A DNA stretch of 64,000 nucleotides from Sulfitobacter sp. EhC04. GTDB taxonomy: Bacteria > Pseudomonadota > Alphaproteobacteria > Rhodobacterales > Rhodobacteraceae. Where the stretch lies: positions 1 to 64,000 of the forward strand of contig NZ_LXYI01000089.1 of assembly GCF_001650875.1 (NCBI RefSeq), written 5' to 3'. The notes under the pieces were generated by a model that was given only the letters and a program-made list of their open reading frames with translations, did not search any database and was not told where the DNA came from. A program made the position numbers and the translations under genes. This document shows, piece after piece, positions 17,441 to 27,790 of the stretch; position 1 is the stretch's first letter; the number at the start of each line of letters is the position of its first letter.

Positions 17441-18916
17441 CTGTTAACTCCGCCAGAAATCCTTCTTGTCGTCCTTATCGCCGTCGCTGCCGCATTGGCG
17501 GCTGTGACGTACCTGGTCCGGCGGCCGGAACCCGCGTTTCAGTACGAGATGGCAGATGCCGAACCTGTGGCGCTGCTTTTTGATGATGGTGTCTTGCATC
17601 ATGCCACGACGCCCGCGTTGCAGCGATTTTCGCTCTTGCCCGGTGCGCATCTGTGGGATGACCTTCGTGAAGCGTTGAAAGACAGCTTTCCCGATTTTCC
17701 GACTTGCCCCGGACCCGGTGAACACGGTGCGCTCACACTTCAGGCCAAGACCGCCAATGATCCGCAAGAGATCGAGATTTCATGGTGGGGATCGCTTTGC
17801 TGGGTAACATGCCTGGATCACCAGTATCGCGACCGGGATCACGCCAGCGCCAGCGCGGCACAACGAGCTTGCGACGCCTCACCGCACCCCATCTGGCAGA
17901 CGGACCGCGACGGAACGGTCATCTGGCGAAACAACCGATACCTGACCCTGTTCGAACAACTGCACGGACGCCGACCGCAATCCGATGAATGCCTGTTTGA
18001 ACAGGCAATGACCGCCCGAAATGGACGAACTTCGCTGACATCCAGAAACGGCGGTGATCCCGATTGGTTCGAAATTTCCACCCGTGAGGTGAACGGGGTG
18101 ACTGTTCACCATGCAACATGCATCAGCGGCCTGGTCAAAGCGGAAGACTCCCTGCGCACATTCGTCCAAACCCTTACCAAGACATTCGCGCATTTGCGGA
18201 TCGGACTGGCCATTTTCAACCGCGAAGACCAACTTGTACTATTCAACCCGGCGCTGCTGGAACTATCAGGCGTGCCAGCCGAATTTCTAAGCGCCAGACC
18301 CAACATGCTGTCCTTCTTCGACCAGCTCCGCGAGAACAGGCGCATGCCGGAGCCAAAGAACTACGGAAGCTGGCGTCAGCAGATTGCCGATCTGGCCAGT
18401 GCTGCCGCTGACGGGCGCTACCGTGAAACCTGGTCGCTGGAAGATGGCCGCACCTATGCCGTTCAGGGCCGCCCCCACCCCGAAGGCGCAACAGTTTTCC
18501 TGTTCGAGGATATCAGCGCAGAGGTCAGTCTGACACGCAACTTTCGCGCCGAGCTTGAGCTGAGCCAATACTTGCTGGACAAGGTCGAAGACTGCCTTGT
18601 CGTTTTTTCACCCTCCGGCGTGCTGACGTTCTGCAATTCCGCCTACAGGGATTTATGGCAGCAGAACCCTGACGCTGCATTTGCCGACATCACGGTATCT
18701 GACTGTCTCGATGTTTGGCGCAGCAAGGCAAAGGCTGACGTGCCGTGGCGGGATTTTCTGAAAGTCTCTTGCGGGTACAGCAACCGGCAGTCGCTGACGA
18801 CAAGGGTCACCATGGACAATGGGCAACTGATGACCTGCGTTGCCGAAACCATCGCATCGGGCGCGACCCTGATCTGCTTCAAGACCCTTGAGGAGGTTGC
18901 CGCCGAAGCCCATTGA
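17441..18916 (+). CDS. divL: DivL-like PAS-domain membrane protein without a kinase domain
   Basis: About 491 residues if started at the CTG at 17441. No ATG is in frame; the other candidate is TTG at 17495, but that would cut the N-terminal membrane helix (PPEILLVVLIAVAAALAAV). AGGA lies 7-8 nt before the CTG. The rest contains at least three PAS-like domains (around 140-230, 235-370 and 370-480). No His phosphorylation box or ATPase domain follows. In Caulobacter DivL, a pseudokinase that steers the CckA-CtrA pathway, lies next to tsaE; in Rhodobacter the homologue is a kinase-less PAS protein that affects CtrA and gene-transfer-agent output. The position directly before tsaE supports this call. 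Confidence 0.72.
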   Translation: MLTPPEILLVVLIAVAAALAAVTYLVRRPEPAFQYEMADAEPVALLFDDGVLHHATTPALQRFSLLPGAHLWDDLREALKDSFPDFPTCPGPGEHGALTLQAKTANDPQEIEISWWGSLCWVTCLDHQYRDRDHASASAAQRACDASPHPIWQTDRDGTVIWRNNRYLTLFEQLHGRRPQSDECLFEQAMTARNGRTSLTSRNGGDPDWFEISTREVNGVTVHHATCISGLVKAEDSLRTFVQTLTKTFAHLRIGLAIFNREDQLVLFNPALLELSGVPAEFLSARPNMLSFFDQLRENRRMPEPKNYGSWRQQIADLASAAADGRYRETWSLEDGRTYAVQGRPHPEGATVFLFEDISAEVSLTRNFRAELELSQYLLDKVEDCLVVFSPSGVLTFCNSAYRDLWQQNPDAAFADITVSDCLDVWRSKAKADVPWRDFLKVSCGYSNRQSLTTRVTMDNGQLMTCVAETIASGATLICFKTLEEVAAEAH

Positions 18917-18964
18917 GGTCGTATTTTGCCTTGCAGCCTTCTGAACCACGGGTATGCATGGGCC

Positions 18965-19432
18965 ATGACAACCCTTTCCCGCAGCCTTTGCTTTTCAGAT
19001 GCTGAACAGACCGCCATCTATGCCACGCGTCTTGCCCGGCATCTGGGGTCTGGCGACGTGATCCTGCTGTCCGGCGACGTGGGGGCGGGCAAGACCCACT
19101 TTGCAAGGTCACTTATTCAATCGCTTCTGGCAGAACCCGAAGATATCCCGTCGCCGACATTTACCCTGGTCCAGACCTACGAGACCACGGGTGCCGACAT
19201 CTGGCACGCGGATTTGTATCGGCTGACCTCTGCGCAAGAGGTAGAGGAATTGGGCCTGATCGACGCCTTTGCAACAGCAATCTGTCTGGTGGAATGGCCC
19301 GACCGGCTGGGCTTGCTGACACCGCCCTCGGCGCTTTCACTTGACTTCACAACGGGACAATCGCCAGATGCACGGTCGGTCCTTGCCACCTGGCAAGACC
19401 CCCGATGGACCGAAACGGTGACAGCATGGTAG
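18965..19432 (+). CDS. tsaE: tRNA threonylcarbamoyladenosine biosynthesis ATPase TsaE
   Basis: 155 residues from MTTLSRSLCFSD. P-loop GDVGAGKTHFAR, switch-like SPTFTLVQTYE and the C-terminal LVEWPDRLG are characteristic. TsaE is the ATPase that resets the TsaBD complex in t6A synthesis; tsaD lies 11 kb to the left. The 3' end overlaps the amgK start. Confidence 0.95.
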   Translation: MTTLSRSLCFSDAEQTAIYATRLARHLGSGDVILLSGDVGAGKTHFARSLIQSLLAEPEDIPSPTFTLVQTYETTGADIWHADLYRLTSAQEVEELGLIDAFATAICLVEWPDRLGLLTPPSALSLDFTTGQSPDARSVLATWQDPRWTETVTAW

Positions 19433-20412
19433 TGCGCGGGGACCAGGCCGCGCGTTTCCTGTCAGAGAATGGCTGGAACCCGGAAAGCCGCATCCGGATC
19501 GCCGGGGACGCATCCAACCGAGCATACGACCGCCTGACACGGCCCGACGGGACCACGGCAATCCTGATGGATGCCCCGCCCGGCACCGGCGAAGATGTCC
19601 GCCCTTTCATCCGCATTGCCGCCTATCTGCGCCAGAACGGCCTGAGCGCGCCTAGGGTTATGGCTGCGGACGAAAACGCTGGTTTCCTGCTGCTCGAAGA
19701 CCTTGGCGACGCGCTTTTCGCAAATCTGATGCAGGATGAACCCTCGCTGCAACGGCCGCTCTATACGGCTTCCGTGGACGTGTTGGTGGCCCTGCACGGG
19801 GCCGATCCACTGCCGCTGCCGGATTGCGATGCCGCCTGGTTGGTCGAAATGACAGAGCCGCTGTTCGAATGGTATCTGCCGGAGTCCGGTGCCGAAACCC
19901 GTGCCGCATTCCGCGATGCATTCCAGCCCTTCGCAGATCAGATCGCAGCGGCGCCCAGGGTCACGATCCTGCGGGACTACCACGCGCAGAATCTGCTGTG
20001 GCTGCCCGGCAGGGCGGATGTGGCGCGGGTCGGCATCCTCGACTTTCAGGATGCCCTTGCCGGGCACCGCTCTTATGATCTGGTTTCCATCCTGCAGGAC
20101 GCGCGCCGCGATGTCACCGCCGAGATCGAAACGGAAATGCAGGACTATTATCTGTCGAAATCCCCGGTCGACCCTACCGAATTCAAGCGGGACTACGCGG
20201 TGCTGGGCGTGCAGCGCAATCTGCGCATTCTGGGCATCTTCGCACGTCTTGCGAAGCGGGACGGCAAGCCATCTTATGTTGATCTTGTCCCGCGGGTCTG
20301 GGAATATATCAAACGCAACCTCGCCCATCCTGACCTTGCGCCATTGGCCCATGCGCTTGACGCAATTCCGGAACCGACACCCGCCTTCCTGGAGCAGTTG
20401 AAATCCACATGA
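19426..20412 (+). CDS. amgK: N-acetylmuramate/N-acetylglucosamine kinase AmgK
   Basis: 328 residues from MVVRGDQAARFL; an in-frame ATG at 19405 is possible and neither has a strong ribosome-binding site. Aminoglycoside-phosphotransferase fold: GDASNRAYDRL near the N-terminus, LLLEDLGD, the catalytic loop RDYHAQNLLWL and the metal-binding ILDFQDALAG. AmgK phosphorylates the anomeric hydroxyl of MurNAc and GlcNAc in peptidoglycan recycling, bypassing de novo UDP-MurNAc synthesis and giving fosfomycin tolerance. The next gene is its pathway partner murU, overlapping by 4 nt. Confidence 0.9.
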   Translation: MVVRGDQAARFLSENGWNPESRIRIAGDASNRAYDRLTRPDGTTAILMDAPPGTGEDVRPFIRIAAYLRQNGLSAPRVMAADENAGFLLLEDLGDALFANLMQDEPSLQRPLYTASVDVLVALHGADPLPLPDCDAAWLVEMTEPLFEWYLPESGAETRAAFRDAFQPFADQIAAAPRVTILRDYHAQNLLWLPGRADVARVGILDFQDALAGHRSYDLVSILQDARRDVTAEIETEMQDYYLSKSPVDPTEFKRDYAVLGVQRNLRILGIFARLAKRDGKPSYVDLVPRVWEYIKRNLAHPDLAPLAHALDAIPEPTPAFLEQLKST

Positions 20413-21095
20413 CCCCCCTGCCCCTGATGTTGTTTGCCGCCGGTTTCGGCACCCGGATGAAGCCGCTGACCGATGACCGGCCAAAACCATTGATCAAGGT
20501 TGCAGGAAAGCCGCTGGTGGATCATGCCCTTGAGCTTGCACAGGATGCGGATTGCACGCCGATCGTGGCCAACCTCCACTACAGGGCGGACCAGCTGGAA
20601 CATCACCTTGCGGGAACCGGAGTAGTCACTTTGGTAGAGCAGCCCGATATCCTGGATACCGGGGGCGGCTTGCGCAATGCGCTGGACGTTTTGGGCGGCG
20701 GCACCGTGGTGACGATGAACACCGATGCGGTCTGGTCAGGCCCAAATCCGATCGACCTGCTCGGCCAGGCATGGGACCCGGACAGAATGGACGCCCTGCT
20801 GATCGGCATCGAATTGACCCGTGCCATAGGCTATGACGGCACCGGGGATTTCACACTGGGGCAAGACGGCAAGCTGACCCGTGGGCCGGGCGTGCTTTAT
20901 GGTGGTGTTCAGATCATCAAGACCGAGCTGCTGCACGACATTCCGGATAGTGTCTTTTCGCTCAACGTGCTGTGGAACGTGATGCTGAACCGCGAACGGT
21001 TGTTTGGCCTGTCATATCCGGGCCACTGGTGTGACGTGGGCCATCCCGCAGGCATCGCGCAGGCCGAAGAGATGCTGGCCGGCACCCATGTTTGA
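20409..21095 (+). CDS. murU: N-acetylmuramate 1-phosphate uridylyltransferase MurU
   Basis: 228 residues, nucleotidyltransferase fold with FAAGFGTRMKPLTDDRPKPL at the N-terminus, LDTGGGLRNAL and the metal-binding Asp in TMNTDAVW. It converts MurNAc-1-phosphate plus UTP to UDP-MurNAc. Start overlaps the amgK stop (ATGA) and its end overlaps addB by 8 nt. Confidence 0.92.
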   Translation: MTPLPLMLFAAGFGTRMKPLTDDRPKPLIKVAGKPLVDHALELAQDADCTPIVANLHYRADQLEHHLAGTGVVTLVEQPDILDTGGGLRNALDVLGGGTVVTMNTDAVWSGPNPIDLLGQAWDPDRMDALLIGIELTRAIGYDGTGDFTLGQDGKLTRGPGVLYGGVQIIKTELLHDIPDSVFSLNVLWNVMLNRERLFGLSYPGHWCDVGHPAGIAQAEEMLAGTHV

Positions 21096-24045
21096 ACCAA
21101 CCGATAAACCGCGCGTCTTCGGGCTGGCACCCGGTGTCGATTTCCCCGCAGGATTGATCCAGGGCATCAGGGACAGGCTGGCAGCACAACCGCCCGAGGC
21201 CATCGCCAGGGTCGAGCTGATCGTCAACAGCCAGCGCATGCGCCACCGTCTGCGGCAGTTGTTTGACGCCGGACCGCCGGGGTTCATGCCACGGGTTTCG
21301 CTGGTCACCAATCTGGACCACCTGTTGCAGGGCCAGATTATGCCAAAGGCGATTTCGCCCCTGCGCAAGCGGCTGGAACTAACCAGGCTGGTGTCGAAAC
21401 TGCTCGAAACCGATCCCGAACTGGCACCGCGCAGCTCGCTTTACGATCTGGCTGACAGCCTCGCGAGTTTGATGGATGAAATGCAGGGCGAGGGCGTTTC
21501 AGCCACCAGCGTGGCCGAACTCGACGTCAGTGACCAATCCGGTCACTGGGCGCGGGCGCAGCAGTTCTTCACCCTCGCGCAAGGTTACCTTGATCAGACC
21601 GACAGCACCCCCGATGCCGAGGCAAGGCAGCGCAGGGTTGTCACGGCTCTTGTCAAAAGCTGGCAGGATGCGCCGCCACCACATCCCGTGATCCTTGCCG
21701 GTTCAACCGGGTCGCGCGGCACCACGTCGCTGCTGATGCAGGCGGTCGCACAACTGCCGCTGGGTGCGGTTGTCCTGCCGGGGTTCGACTTTGAAATGCC
21801 AACGGCGGTCTGGCAGGACCTTGATCAGGAAGTCATCGCCGAAGATCACCCGCAATACCGGTTCCGGGCGCTGATGCGGGCGCTGGAATTGCCCAGCAGC
21901 GAGATCGACAATTGGTGCGGCACACCCGCGCCCAGTCGGCCGCGCAACGCCGTGGTTTCGCTGTCCCTGCGCCCCGCCCCGGTAACCCACGCCTGGCTCA
22001 GTGAGGGTCCGGCGCTGGGCGATCTCGTTGCGCCGACCGACGGTCTTACGCTGGTCGAGGCACCAACCCCCCGGATCGAGGCACAGGCAATCGCGGCCCG
22101 CCTGCGTGTCGCCGTGCAAGAGGGCAAGTCCGCAGCCCTGATCACACCCGACCGGATGCTGACCCGTCAGGTGACTTCGGCGCTGGACCGGTGGAACATC
22201 CTGCCCGACGACAGCGCCGGTACGCCATTGCAACTGTCACCGCCCGGCCGTTTCCTGCGGCATGTTGCGGACCTTTTTGTTCGGCCCCTCGATGCAGAGG
22301 CGCTGCTGACTCTGCTGAAACACCCGTTGACCCACAGCGCGGCGGACAGGAACACCCATCAGCTGCACACACAGCGCCTGGAGATGCAGGTCAGGCGCGA
22401 CGGTCTGCCCTATCCCGATCCCGCAGGACTGTCGCGGATCGCCGGCAAGATTGCGGAACATCTGGGCGCAGCAGAGGATTTTCTGGATTGGACAAATTGG
22501 GTCAGCGACACATTCTGTCAGCACGAAACGGCGGATGATCAACAGCTGAGCACATGGACGGCAACGCATCTGGCGCTGTCGGAACGGATCGCCGCTGGCA
22601 GATCGACAGACAGCACCTCGCAGTTGTGGAAGAAGACCGCAGGCCGCGCCGCGCGCGACCTGATGGATGCGCTTGCGACCGAGGCGAGCCACGGCGGCGC
22701 ACTTTCTGCCCGTGATTACGCCGATCTGATCGCTGCCTTGCTATCGGAACAGGAAGTCAGGGATCAGGACGGCCCGCACCCAAATGTGATGATCTGGGGC
22801 ACGTTGGAAGCACGGGTGCAGGGTGCCGATCTGGTGATCCTTGGCGGTCTGAACGACGGCAGCTGGCCCGAATCCCCACCCCCCGACCCGTGGCTGAACC
22901 GGCAGATGCGGCTTAGGGCGGGGTTGCTTTTGCCGGAACGGCGCATCGGGCTGTCGGCCCATGACTATCAACAGGCCATCGCCGCGCCTGAGGTCTGGTT
23001 AAGCCGTTCGATCAGGTCGGACGAGGCCGAAACCGTTCCATCGCGCTGGCTGAACAGGTTGGAAAACCTGCTGTGCGGGCTGCCGGATCAGAACGGCCCG
23101 CAAGCCTGGGCGCAGATGCGGGCCCGCGGGGCGGAATGGCTGGACCAGGTCAGTGCGCTTGAGGCGATCGAGCGGGTTCCGCCCGCCATACGCCCCTCGC
23201 CCCGGCCGCCCATTGCGGCACGGCCACGGGCGCTCTCCGTGACTGAAATCAAACGGCTGATCCGCGACCCCTATGCCATCTACGCCAAACACACCTTGCG
23301 CCTGCGCCCGATCAATCCGCTGGTGCAGTCGCCAGATGCACCGGTGCGCGGCATTGTTCTGCACGAGATCATGGAGAAATTCGTCAAACGCGTGCGCGAG
23401 GACGAGGCATGCCTGACGAAACAGGTGCTGATGGAAACAGCCCGCGCGGTGCTGCAAGGTGCCGCACCCTGGCCTGCCGCGCGGGCAATGTGGCTGGCGC
23501 GCATCGAACGTGTGGCTGAGTGGTTCATCGCGCAGGAAAAGATCCGTCAAAGCTATTCCAGCCCCGTCAGTTTCGAGAAGGCCGCGAAGGGCACCCATAT
23601 ATTCGAGGATCTCGGCTTCACCCTGACCGGCTATGCAGACCGGATCGACAAGACAGATGATGGCGACGCGCTGATCTACGATTACAAGACCGGTACGCCG
23701 CCCAGCAAGAAAGAGCAGGCGCTGTTCGACAAGCAGTTGCTGATCGAGGCGGCGATGGTCGAGGAAGGCGGCTTTGCCGAGGTTGGCGTCGCCCATGTCG
23801 CCCACGCGGCCTTTATCGGCCTTGGCGGCAAGCCGGTTGAGGTCGCAGCCCCCCTTGTCGAAGAACCTCCGGAAGCGGTGATGGCCGGGCTGAGGGCGCT
23901 TATCGGTCACTATTTCGACCCTGAACAGGGCTTTACTGCCAGACGGCTGGTCAAGACCGAAGATGCCGCCGGGGATTACGACCAACTGGCACGATTTGGC
24001 GAATGGGACGGCACATGCGACCCGACACCCGAGGATCTGACATGA
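21088..24045 (+). CDS. addB: AddB subunit of the AddAB helicase-nuclease
   Basis: 985 residues starting MFEPTDKPRVFGLAPG at 21088 inside the murU end. AddB is the Chi-recognising partner in double-strand-break resection. An inactivated helicase-like N-terminal part (GSTGSRGTTSLL in place of a good P-loop) is followed by a C-terminal RecB-type nuclease: HEIMEKFVKRV, GYADRID and DALIYDYKTGTPP give the Asp/Glu/Lys catalytic set. The length matches alphaproteobacterial AddB. It overlaps addA by 4 nt. Confidence 0.95.
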   Translation: MFEPTDKPRVFGLAPGVDFPAGLIQGIRDRLAAQPPEAIARVELIVNSQRMRHRLRQLFDAGPPGFMPRVSLVTNLDHLLQGQIMPKAISPLRKRLELTRLVSKLLETDPELAPRSSLYDLADSLASLMDEMQGEGVSATSVAELDVSDQSGHWARAQQFFTLAQGYLDQTDSTPDAEARQRRVVTALVKSWQDAPPPHPVILAGSTGSRGTTSLLMQAVAQLPLGAVVLPGFDFEMPTAVWQDLDQEVIAEDHPQYRFRALMRALELPSSEIDNWCGTPAPSRPRNAVVSLSLRPAPVTHAWLSEGPALGDLVAPTDGLTLVEAPTPRIEAQAIAARLRVAVQEGKSAALITPDRMLTRQVTSALDRWNILPDDSAGTPLQLSPPGRFLRHVADLFVRPLDAEALLTLLKHPLTHSAADRNTHQLHTQRLEMQVRRDGLPYPDPAGLSRIAGKIAEHLGAAEDFLDWTNWVSDTFCQHETADDQQLSTWTATHLALSERIAAGRSTDSTSQLWKKTAGRAARDLMDALATEASHGGALSARDYADLIAALLSEQEVRDQDGPHPNVMIWGTLEARVQGADLVILGGLNDGSWPESPPPDPWLNRQMRLRAGLLLPERRIGLSAHDYQQAIAAPEVWLSRSIRSDEAETVPSRWLNRLENLLCGLPDQNGPQAWAQMRARGAEWLDQVSALEAIERVPPAIRPSPRPPIAARPRALSVTEIKRLIRDPYAIYAKHTLRLRPINPLVQSPDAPVRGIVLHEIMEKFVKRVREDEACLTKQVLMETARAVLQGAAPWPAARAMWLARIERVAEWFIAQEKIRQSYSSPVSFEKAAKGTHIFEDLGFTLTGYADRIDKTDDGDALIYDYKTGTPPSKKEQALFDKQLLIEAAMVEEGGFAEVGVAHVAHAAFIGLGGKPVEVAAPLVEEPPEAVMAGLRALIGHYFDPEQGFTARRLVKTEDAAGDYDQLARFGEWDGTCDPTPEDLT

Positions 24046-27000
24046 TTTTCGATGACGCCACCCGCGCGCAGATTGACGCGGCGCGCCCGGATGCCTCTAC
24101 CTGGCTGGCGGCCAATGCCGGGTCTGGCAAGACCCGTGTTCTGACTGACAGGGTTGCCCGACTGCTGCTTGCCGGGGTGCAGCCTGATCAGATCCTCTGT
24201 CTGACCTATACAAAGGCAGCAGCATCAGAGATGCAGAACCGCCTGTTCCGACGGCTGGGCGAATGGGCGATGCTGCAGGGCGATGACCTGCGCGGTGCCA
24301 TGGCAAAGCTTGGGATCGAGGCAGAATTGTCACCGGAGGATCTGCGCAAGGCCCGGACGCTTTTTGCGCTGGCCATCGAAACGCCCGGTGGGCTGAAGAT
24401 TCAAACCATCCATTCGTTCTGTGCGTCTCTGTTAAGGCGTTTTCCCCTGGAAGCCGGCGTCAGCCCGCAGTTCAAGGAAGTCGAGGATCGCGCCGCCGAC
24501 CTGCTGCGGGCAGAGATTGTCGATCAGATGGCATCGGACAGTGCGGCAGAGCATATCGCACAGGTCGCGCGGTTTTACACCGGCGAGGATTTCGCGGGTC
24601 TTACCCGCCGGATTGTGGGAATGCGGGAACAATTTCAGGGGGAGGTCAGCCGGGAGAGCCTGTTGTCCCTGCTGGATCAACCGCCGGACCTGACCTGGGA
24701 GCGGATCGAGGCTTCGGTCTTTCTGGGCGGAGAACAGGCGTTGTTCGCGGACATCATTCCGCATCTGTTGGCCAAGGGCGGGAACGACACAAAAGCCGGG
24801 GAAGCATTGCAGAAGATTGAGGCTTTCGATCTGGCCGCCCTGCCCGCGCTGGAGAATGTCCTGCTGACCAAGAGCGGAGAATCGCCCTTCTCGGCAAAGA
24901 TCGGCAGCTTCCCGACCAAAGCCACCCAATCGGTCATCGCGGCGCAAATGCCTGCGTTAGAGTCTTTGATGCTGCGGGTCGAGGCGGCCCGGCCCGCCCG
25001 GCTGGCGCTGGAATTGGCCGAGCGTTCTGCCGTGTTGCACCGCTTTGCAGACGTCTTTCTTGCGCGCTATGAAAACGCCAAGCAATTGCGCGGCTGGCTG
25101 GATTTCGACGATCTGATCGACAAGGCACGCGCGCTGTTGAATGACCCTGCGGTCGCAGCATGGGTGCTGTACCGGATTGACGGTGGCATTGATCACATTC
25201 TGGTGGACGAGGCGCAGGACACTTCGCCCCGGCAGTGGGATGTGATCGAAAAGCTGGCCGATGAGTTCAACAGCGGCGACGGCGCGCGGCCCGATGTGGA
25301 TCGCACGCTGTTTGTGGTCGGGGACAAGAAACAGTCGATCTATTCGTTCCAAGGTGCCGACCCAAGAGAATTCGACCGAAAAGGATCAAGTTTCGAGGAT
25401 GCTTTCACGGCGACCGGCAAGGTGTTCCAGCATCGAAGCCTTGACTATTCGTTCCGCTCTTCCAGCGCCATTTTGCGCCTTGTAGACACTGCTTTTGATC
25501 CACGTCAGGCCTTCGGATTCGACAACCCGACGGAACACCTTGCGTTCAAACACGCCCTGCCCGGCCGCGTCGATCTGTGGCCGGTGGTAGAAAAGGCAGA
25601 GGCGGATGAAGAGCGGGAATGGACCGACCCGGTCGACCGGCGCAGCGCACGGCACCACACCGTCGTTCTGGCCGAGAAGATCGCCGCGCGGATTCTGGAA
25701 TTGACGCGGGACGCACATTTCATCCCCGACGACAAGGATGGCCAATATTTCCGGCGGCGCATTCAACCGGGCGATTTCCTGATCCTTGTGCAGCGCCGTT
25801 CCGCGCTGTTCTCCGAGATCATCCGCGCCTGCAAGGCCGCCGGGTTGGCGATTGCCGGGGCGGATCGGTTGAAAGTGGGGGCCGAACTGGCAGTCAAGGA
25901 CCTTGGCGCGCTTCTGTCCTTTCTTGCGACACCGGATGACAGCCTGTCGCTGGCCACCGCATTGAAGTCACCGATTTTCGGCTGGTCCGAACAAGCCCTG
26001 TTCGATCTGGCACATCGACGAAATGAACCAAGCCTCTGGCAGGCCCTGCGCAAAAGGACGCAGGACCACCCTGACACCATCAGTGTCTTGCGGGACTTGC
26101 GGGCCCAGGTCGATTTCCTCAGGCCCTATGACCTGATCGAGCGGATACTGACCCGTCATGGGGGGCGCAAACTGTTGCTGTCTCGGTTGGGGCCAGAGGC
26201 CGAAGACGGCATCAATGCCATGCTCACCCAGGCGCTTGCCTATGAGCGGAACGAGATCCCCAGCCTGACTGGTTTCATCGAGTGGATGCAAACCGATGAT
26301 CTGGAAATCAAGCGGCAGATCGATTCCGCGTCAAATCAGGTCCGCGTGATGACGGTCCATGGCGCCAAAGGGCTTGAAGCGCCCATCGTCATCCTGCCGG
26401 ATACGGGCCAGCGCAACATCACCATCAGGGACGAGATCATCGCTCTTGACGGTGTTCCGATCTGGAAACCAACCGCAGGCGATATGCCCCAGACCATCAG
26501 CACCGCCATCGAAGCGATGAAAAGCGCCCAGTTCGATGAGCGGCTGCGGCTGCTCTATGTGGCGATGACCCGTGCGGAGAAATGGCTGATGGTCGCGGCG
26601 GCGGGCGATTTGCCCAAGGACGGGTCAAGCTGGTATCAGATCATCGGGTCGGCACTGTCCCACATCAATGCCGTTCCTGCAGGTGCCGATGGCACCCTGC
26701 GGTTTGAAGAGGGCGATTGGGGTGGGTTAGAGACGGTTTCAATGCCGCAATCCGGGCAAAGCAAGGCAGTGGCCCATCCTGCCTTGTTGCAGGGTATCGG
26801 CATTTTTGAACATCCCACGATGGTCTGGTCGCCTTCTGACATGGGCGGCGCAAAGGTGTTGCTGGGTGAAGGCGGCGCAGACAAGGATGCGGCCCTGTCC
26901 TATGGTGTGCTGGTGCACAGCATGTTGGAACGGCTTGCCGATCTTCCGCCCGACAGTCGCACAGCCGCCGCTGCACCGCTGGCAAGCGGGTTCGATCCTT

Positions 27001-27407
27001 TGCTCCAGGACGCCGCACTGACCGAGGCGCTTGCCGTCCTGAATGACGATGCGCTGGCGCCGGTGTTCGCGTCTGGCACCATGGCTGAAGTTCAGCTAAC
27101 TGCGCCCATTGGGGACGCGCGATTCAATGGTATTATCGACAGGCTGATCCTGACACCGGGCAAGGCGCTGATCGTGGATTACAAGACCAATCGCATCGTG
27201 CCGCAGAGCGCGGAGGACTGTCCCGAAGGCATCCTCCGACAGATGGGGGCTTATGTCCGGATGCTGGCTGCGGTTTATCCCGAGCATGAGATCGAAACCG
27301 CCATACTTTGGACCGCAACGCGAAAACTGATGTTGCTGCCCAACAATATCGTGACATCCGCGATTGACCGCTCGCCATATCTTGACGGGCTGGGTCCGCG
27401 TTCATAG
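24042..27407 (+). CDS. addA: AddA helicase-nuclease subunit
   Basis: 1121 residues from MIFDDATRAQID. UvrD-like superfamily 1 helicase: Walker A AANAGSGKTRVLTDRV, Walker B ILVDEAQDTSP, motif III VGDKKQSIYSFQGADP, motif IV YSFRSS, motif V TVHGAKGLEAPIV and motif VI LYVAMTRAEKWL. C-terminal RecB-family nuclease: GIIDRLILTPGKALIVDYKT. With AddB it resects double-strand ends for RecA loading. ATGA overlap with addB. Confidence 0.97.
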   Translation: MIFDDATRAQIDAARPDASTWLAANAGSGKTRVLTDRVARLLLAGVQPDQILCLTYTKAAASEMQNRLFRRLGEWAMLQGDDLRGAMAKLGIEAELSPEDLRKARTLFALAIETPGGLKIQTIHSFCASLLRRFPLEAGVSPQFKEVEDRAADLLRAEIVDQMASDSAAEHIAQVARFYTGEDFAGLTRRIVGMREQFQGEVSRESLLSLLDQPPDLTWERIEASVFLGGEQALFADIIPHLLAKGGNDTKAGEALQKIEAFDLAALPALENVLLTKSGESPFSAKIGSFPTKATQSVIAAQMPALESLMLRVEAARPARLALELAERSAVLHRFADVFLARYENAKQLRGWLDFDDLIDKARALLNDPAVAAWVLYRIDGGIDHILVDEAQDTSPRQWDVIEKLADEFNSGDGARPDVDRTLFVVGDKKQSIYSFQGADPREFDRKGSSFEDAFTATGKVFQHRSLDYSFRSSSAILRLVDTAFDPRQAFGFDNPTEHLAFKHALPGRVDLWPVVEKAEADEEREWTDPVDRRSARHHTVVLAEKIAARILELTRDAHFIPDDKDGQYFRRRIQPGDFLILVQRRSALFSEIIRACKAAGLAIAGADRLKVGAELAVKDLGALLSFLATPDDSLSLATALKSPIFGWSEQALFDLAHRRNEPSLWQALRKRTQDHPDTISVLRDLRAQVDFLRPYDLIERILTRHGGRKLLLSRLGPEAEDGINAMLTQALAYERNEIPSLTGFIEWMQTDDLEIKRQIDSASNQVRVMTVHGAKGLEAPIVILPDTGQRNITIRDEIIALDGVPIWKPTAGDMPQTISTAIEAMKSAQFDERLRLLYVAMTRAEKWLMVAAAGDLPKDGSSWYQIIGSALSHINAVPAGADGTLRFEEGDWGGLETVSMPQSGQSKAVAHPALLQGIGIFEHPTMVWSPSDMGGAKVLLGEGGADKDAALSYGVLVHSMLERLADLPPDSRTAAAAPLASGFDPLLQDAALTEALAVLNDDALAPVFASGTMAEVQLTAPIGDARFNGIIDRLILTPGKALIVDYKTNRIVPQSAEDCPEGILRQMGAYVRMLAAVYPEHEIETAILWTATRKLMLLPNNIVTSAIDRSPYLDGLGPRS

Positions 27408-27444
27408 GTTCATGTCTTAAACGAATTCCTGTCAGGAGAGCAGC

Positions 27445-27765
27445 ATGGCAACCGTCGCAGTCACAGACGATACGTTCGACGCCGAAGTGAAAAATTCTTC
27501 CATCCCCGTCGTGGTGGATTTCTGGGCCGAATGGTGCGGCCCGTGCAAACAGATCGGCCCGGCACTTGAAGAACTGTCGGCAGAGATGGATGGCAAGGTC
27601 AAGATCGTGAAGGTCGATGTTGATTCAAACCCCAATTCACCGGCTCAGATGGGCGTGCGCGGTATCCCCGCCCTGTTCATTTTCAAGAACGGTGAAGTGG
27701 TATCGAACATGGCCGGAGCAAAGCCGAAGGCAGCGCTGCAAAGCTGGATTGAAGAATCCATCTGA
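27445..27765 (+). CDS. trxA: Thioredoxin
   Basis: 106 residues, canonical thioredoxin size, active site WCGPCK and cis-Pro in RGIPALFIF. General cytoplasmic disulfide reductase. AGGAG lies 8 nt upstream of the ATG. It follows addA by 37 nt and ends the long operon; the addA-trxA order is common in Rhodobacterales. Confidence 0.97.
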   Translation: MATVAVTDDTFDAEVKNSSIPVVVDFWAEWCGPCKQIGPALEELSAEMDGKVKIVKVDVDSNPNSPAQMGVRGIPALFIFKNGEVVSNMAGAKPKAALQSWIEESI

Positions 27766-27790
27766 GCCTCAGTCGGCATAAGCTTTTGAA

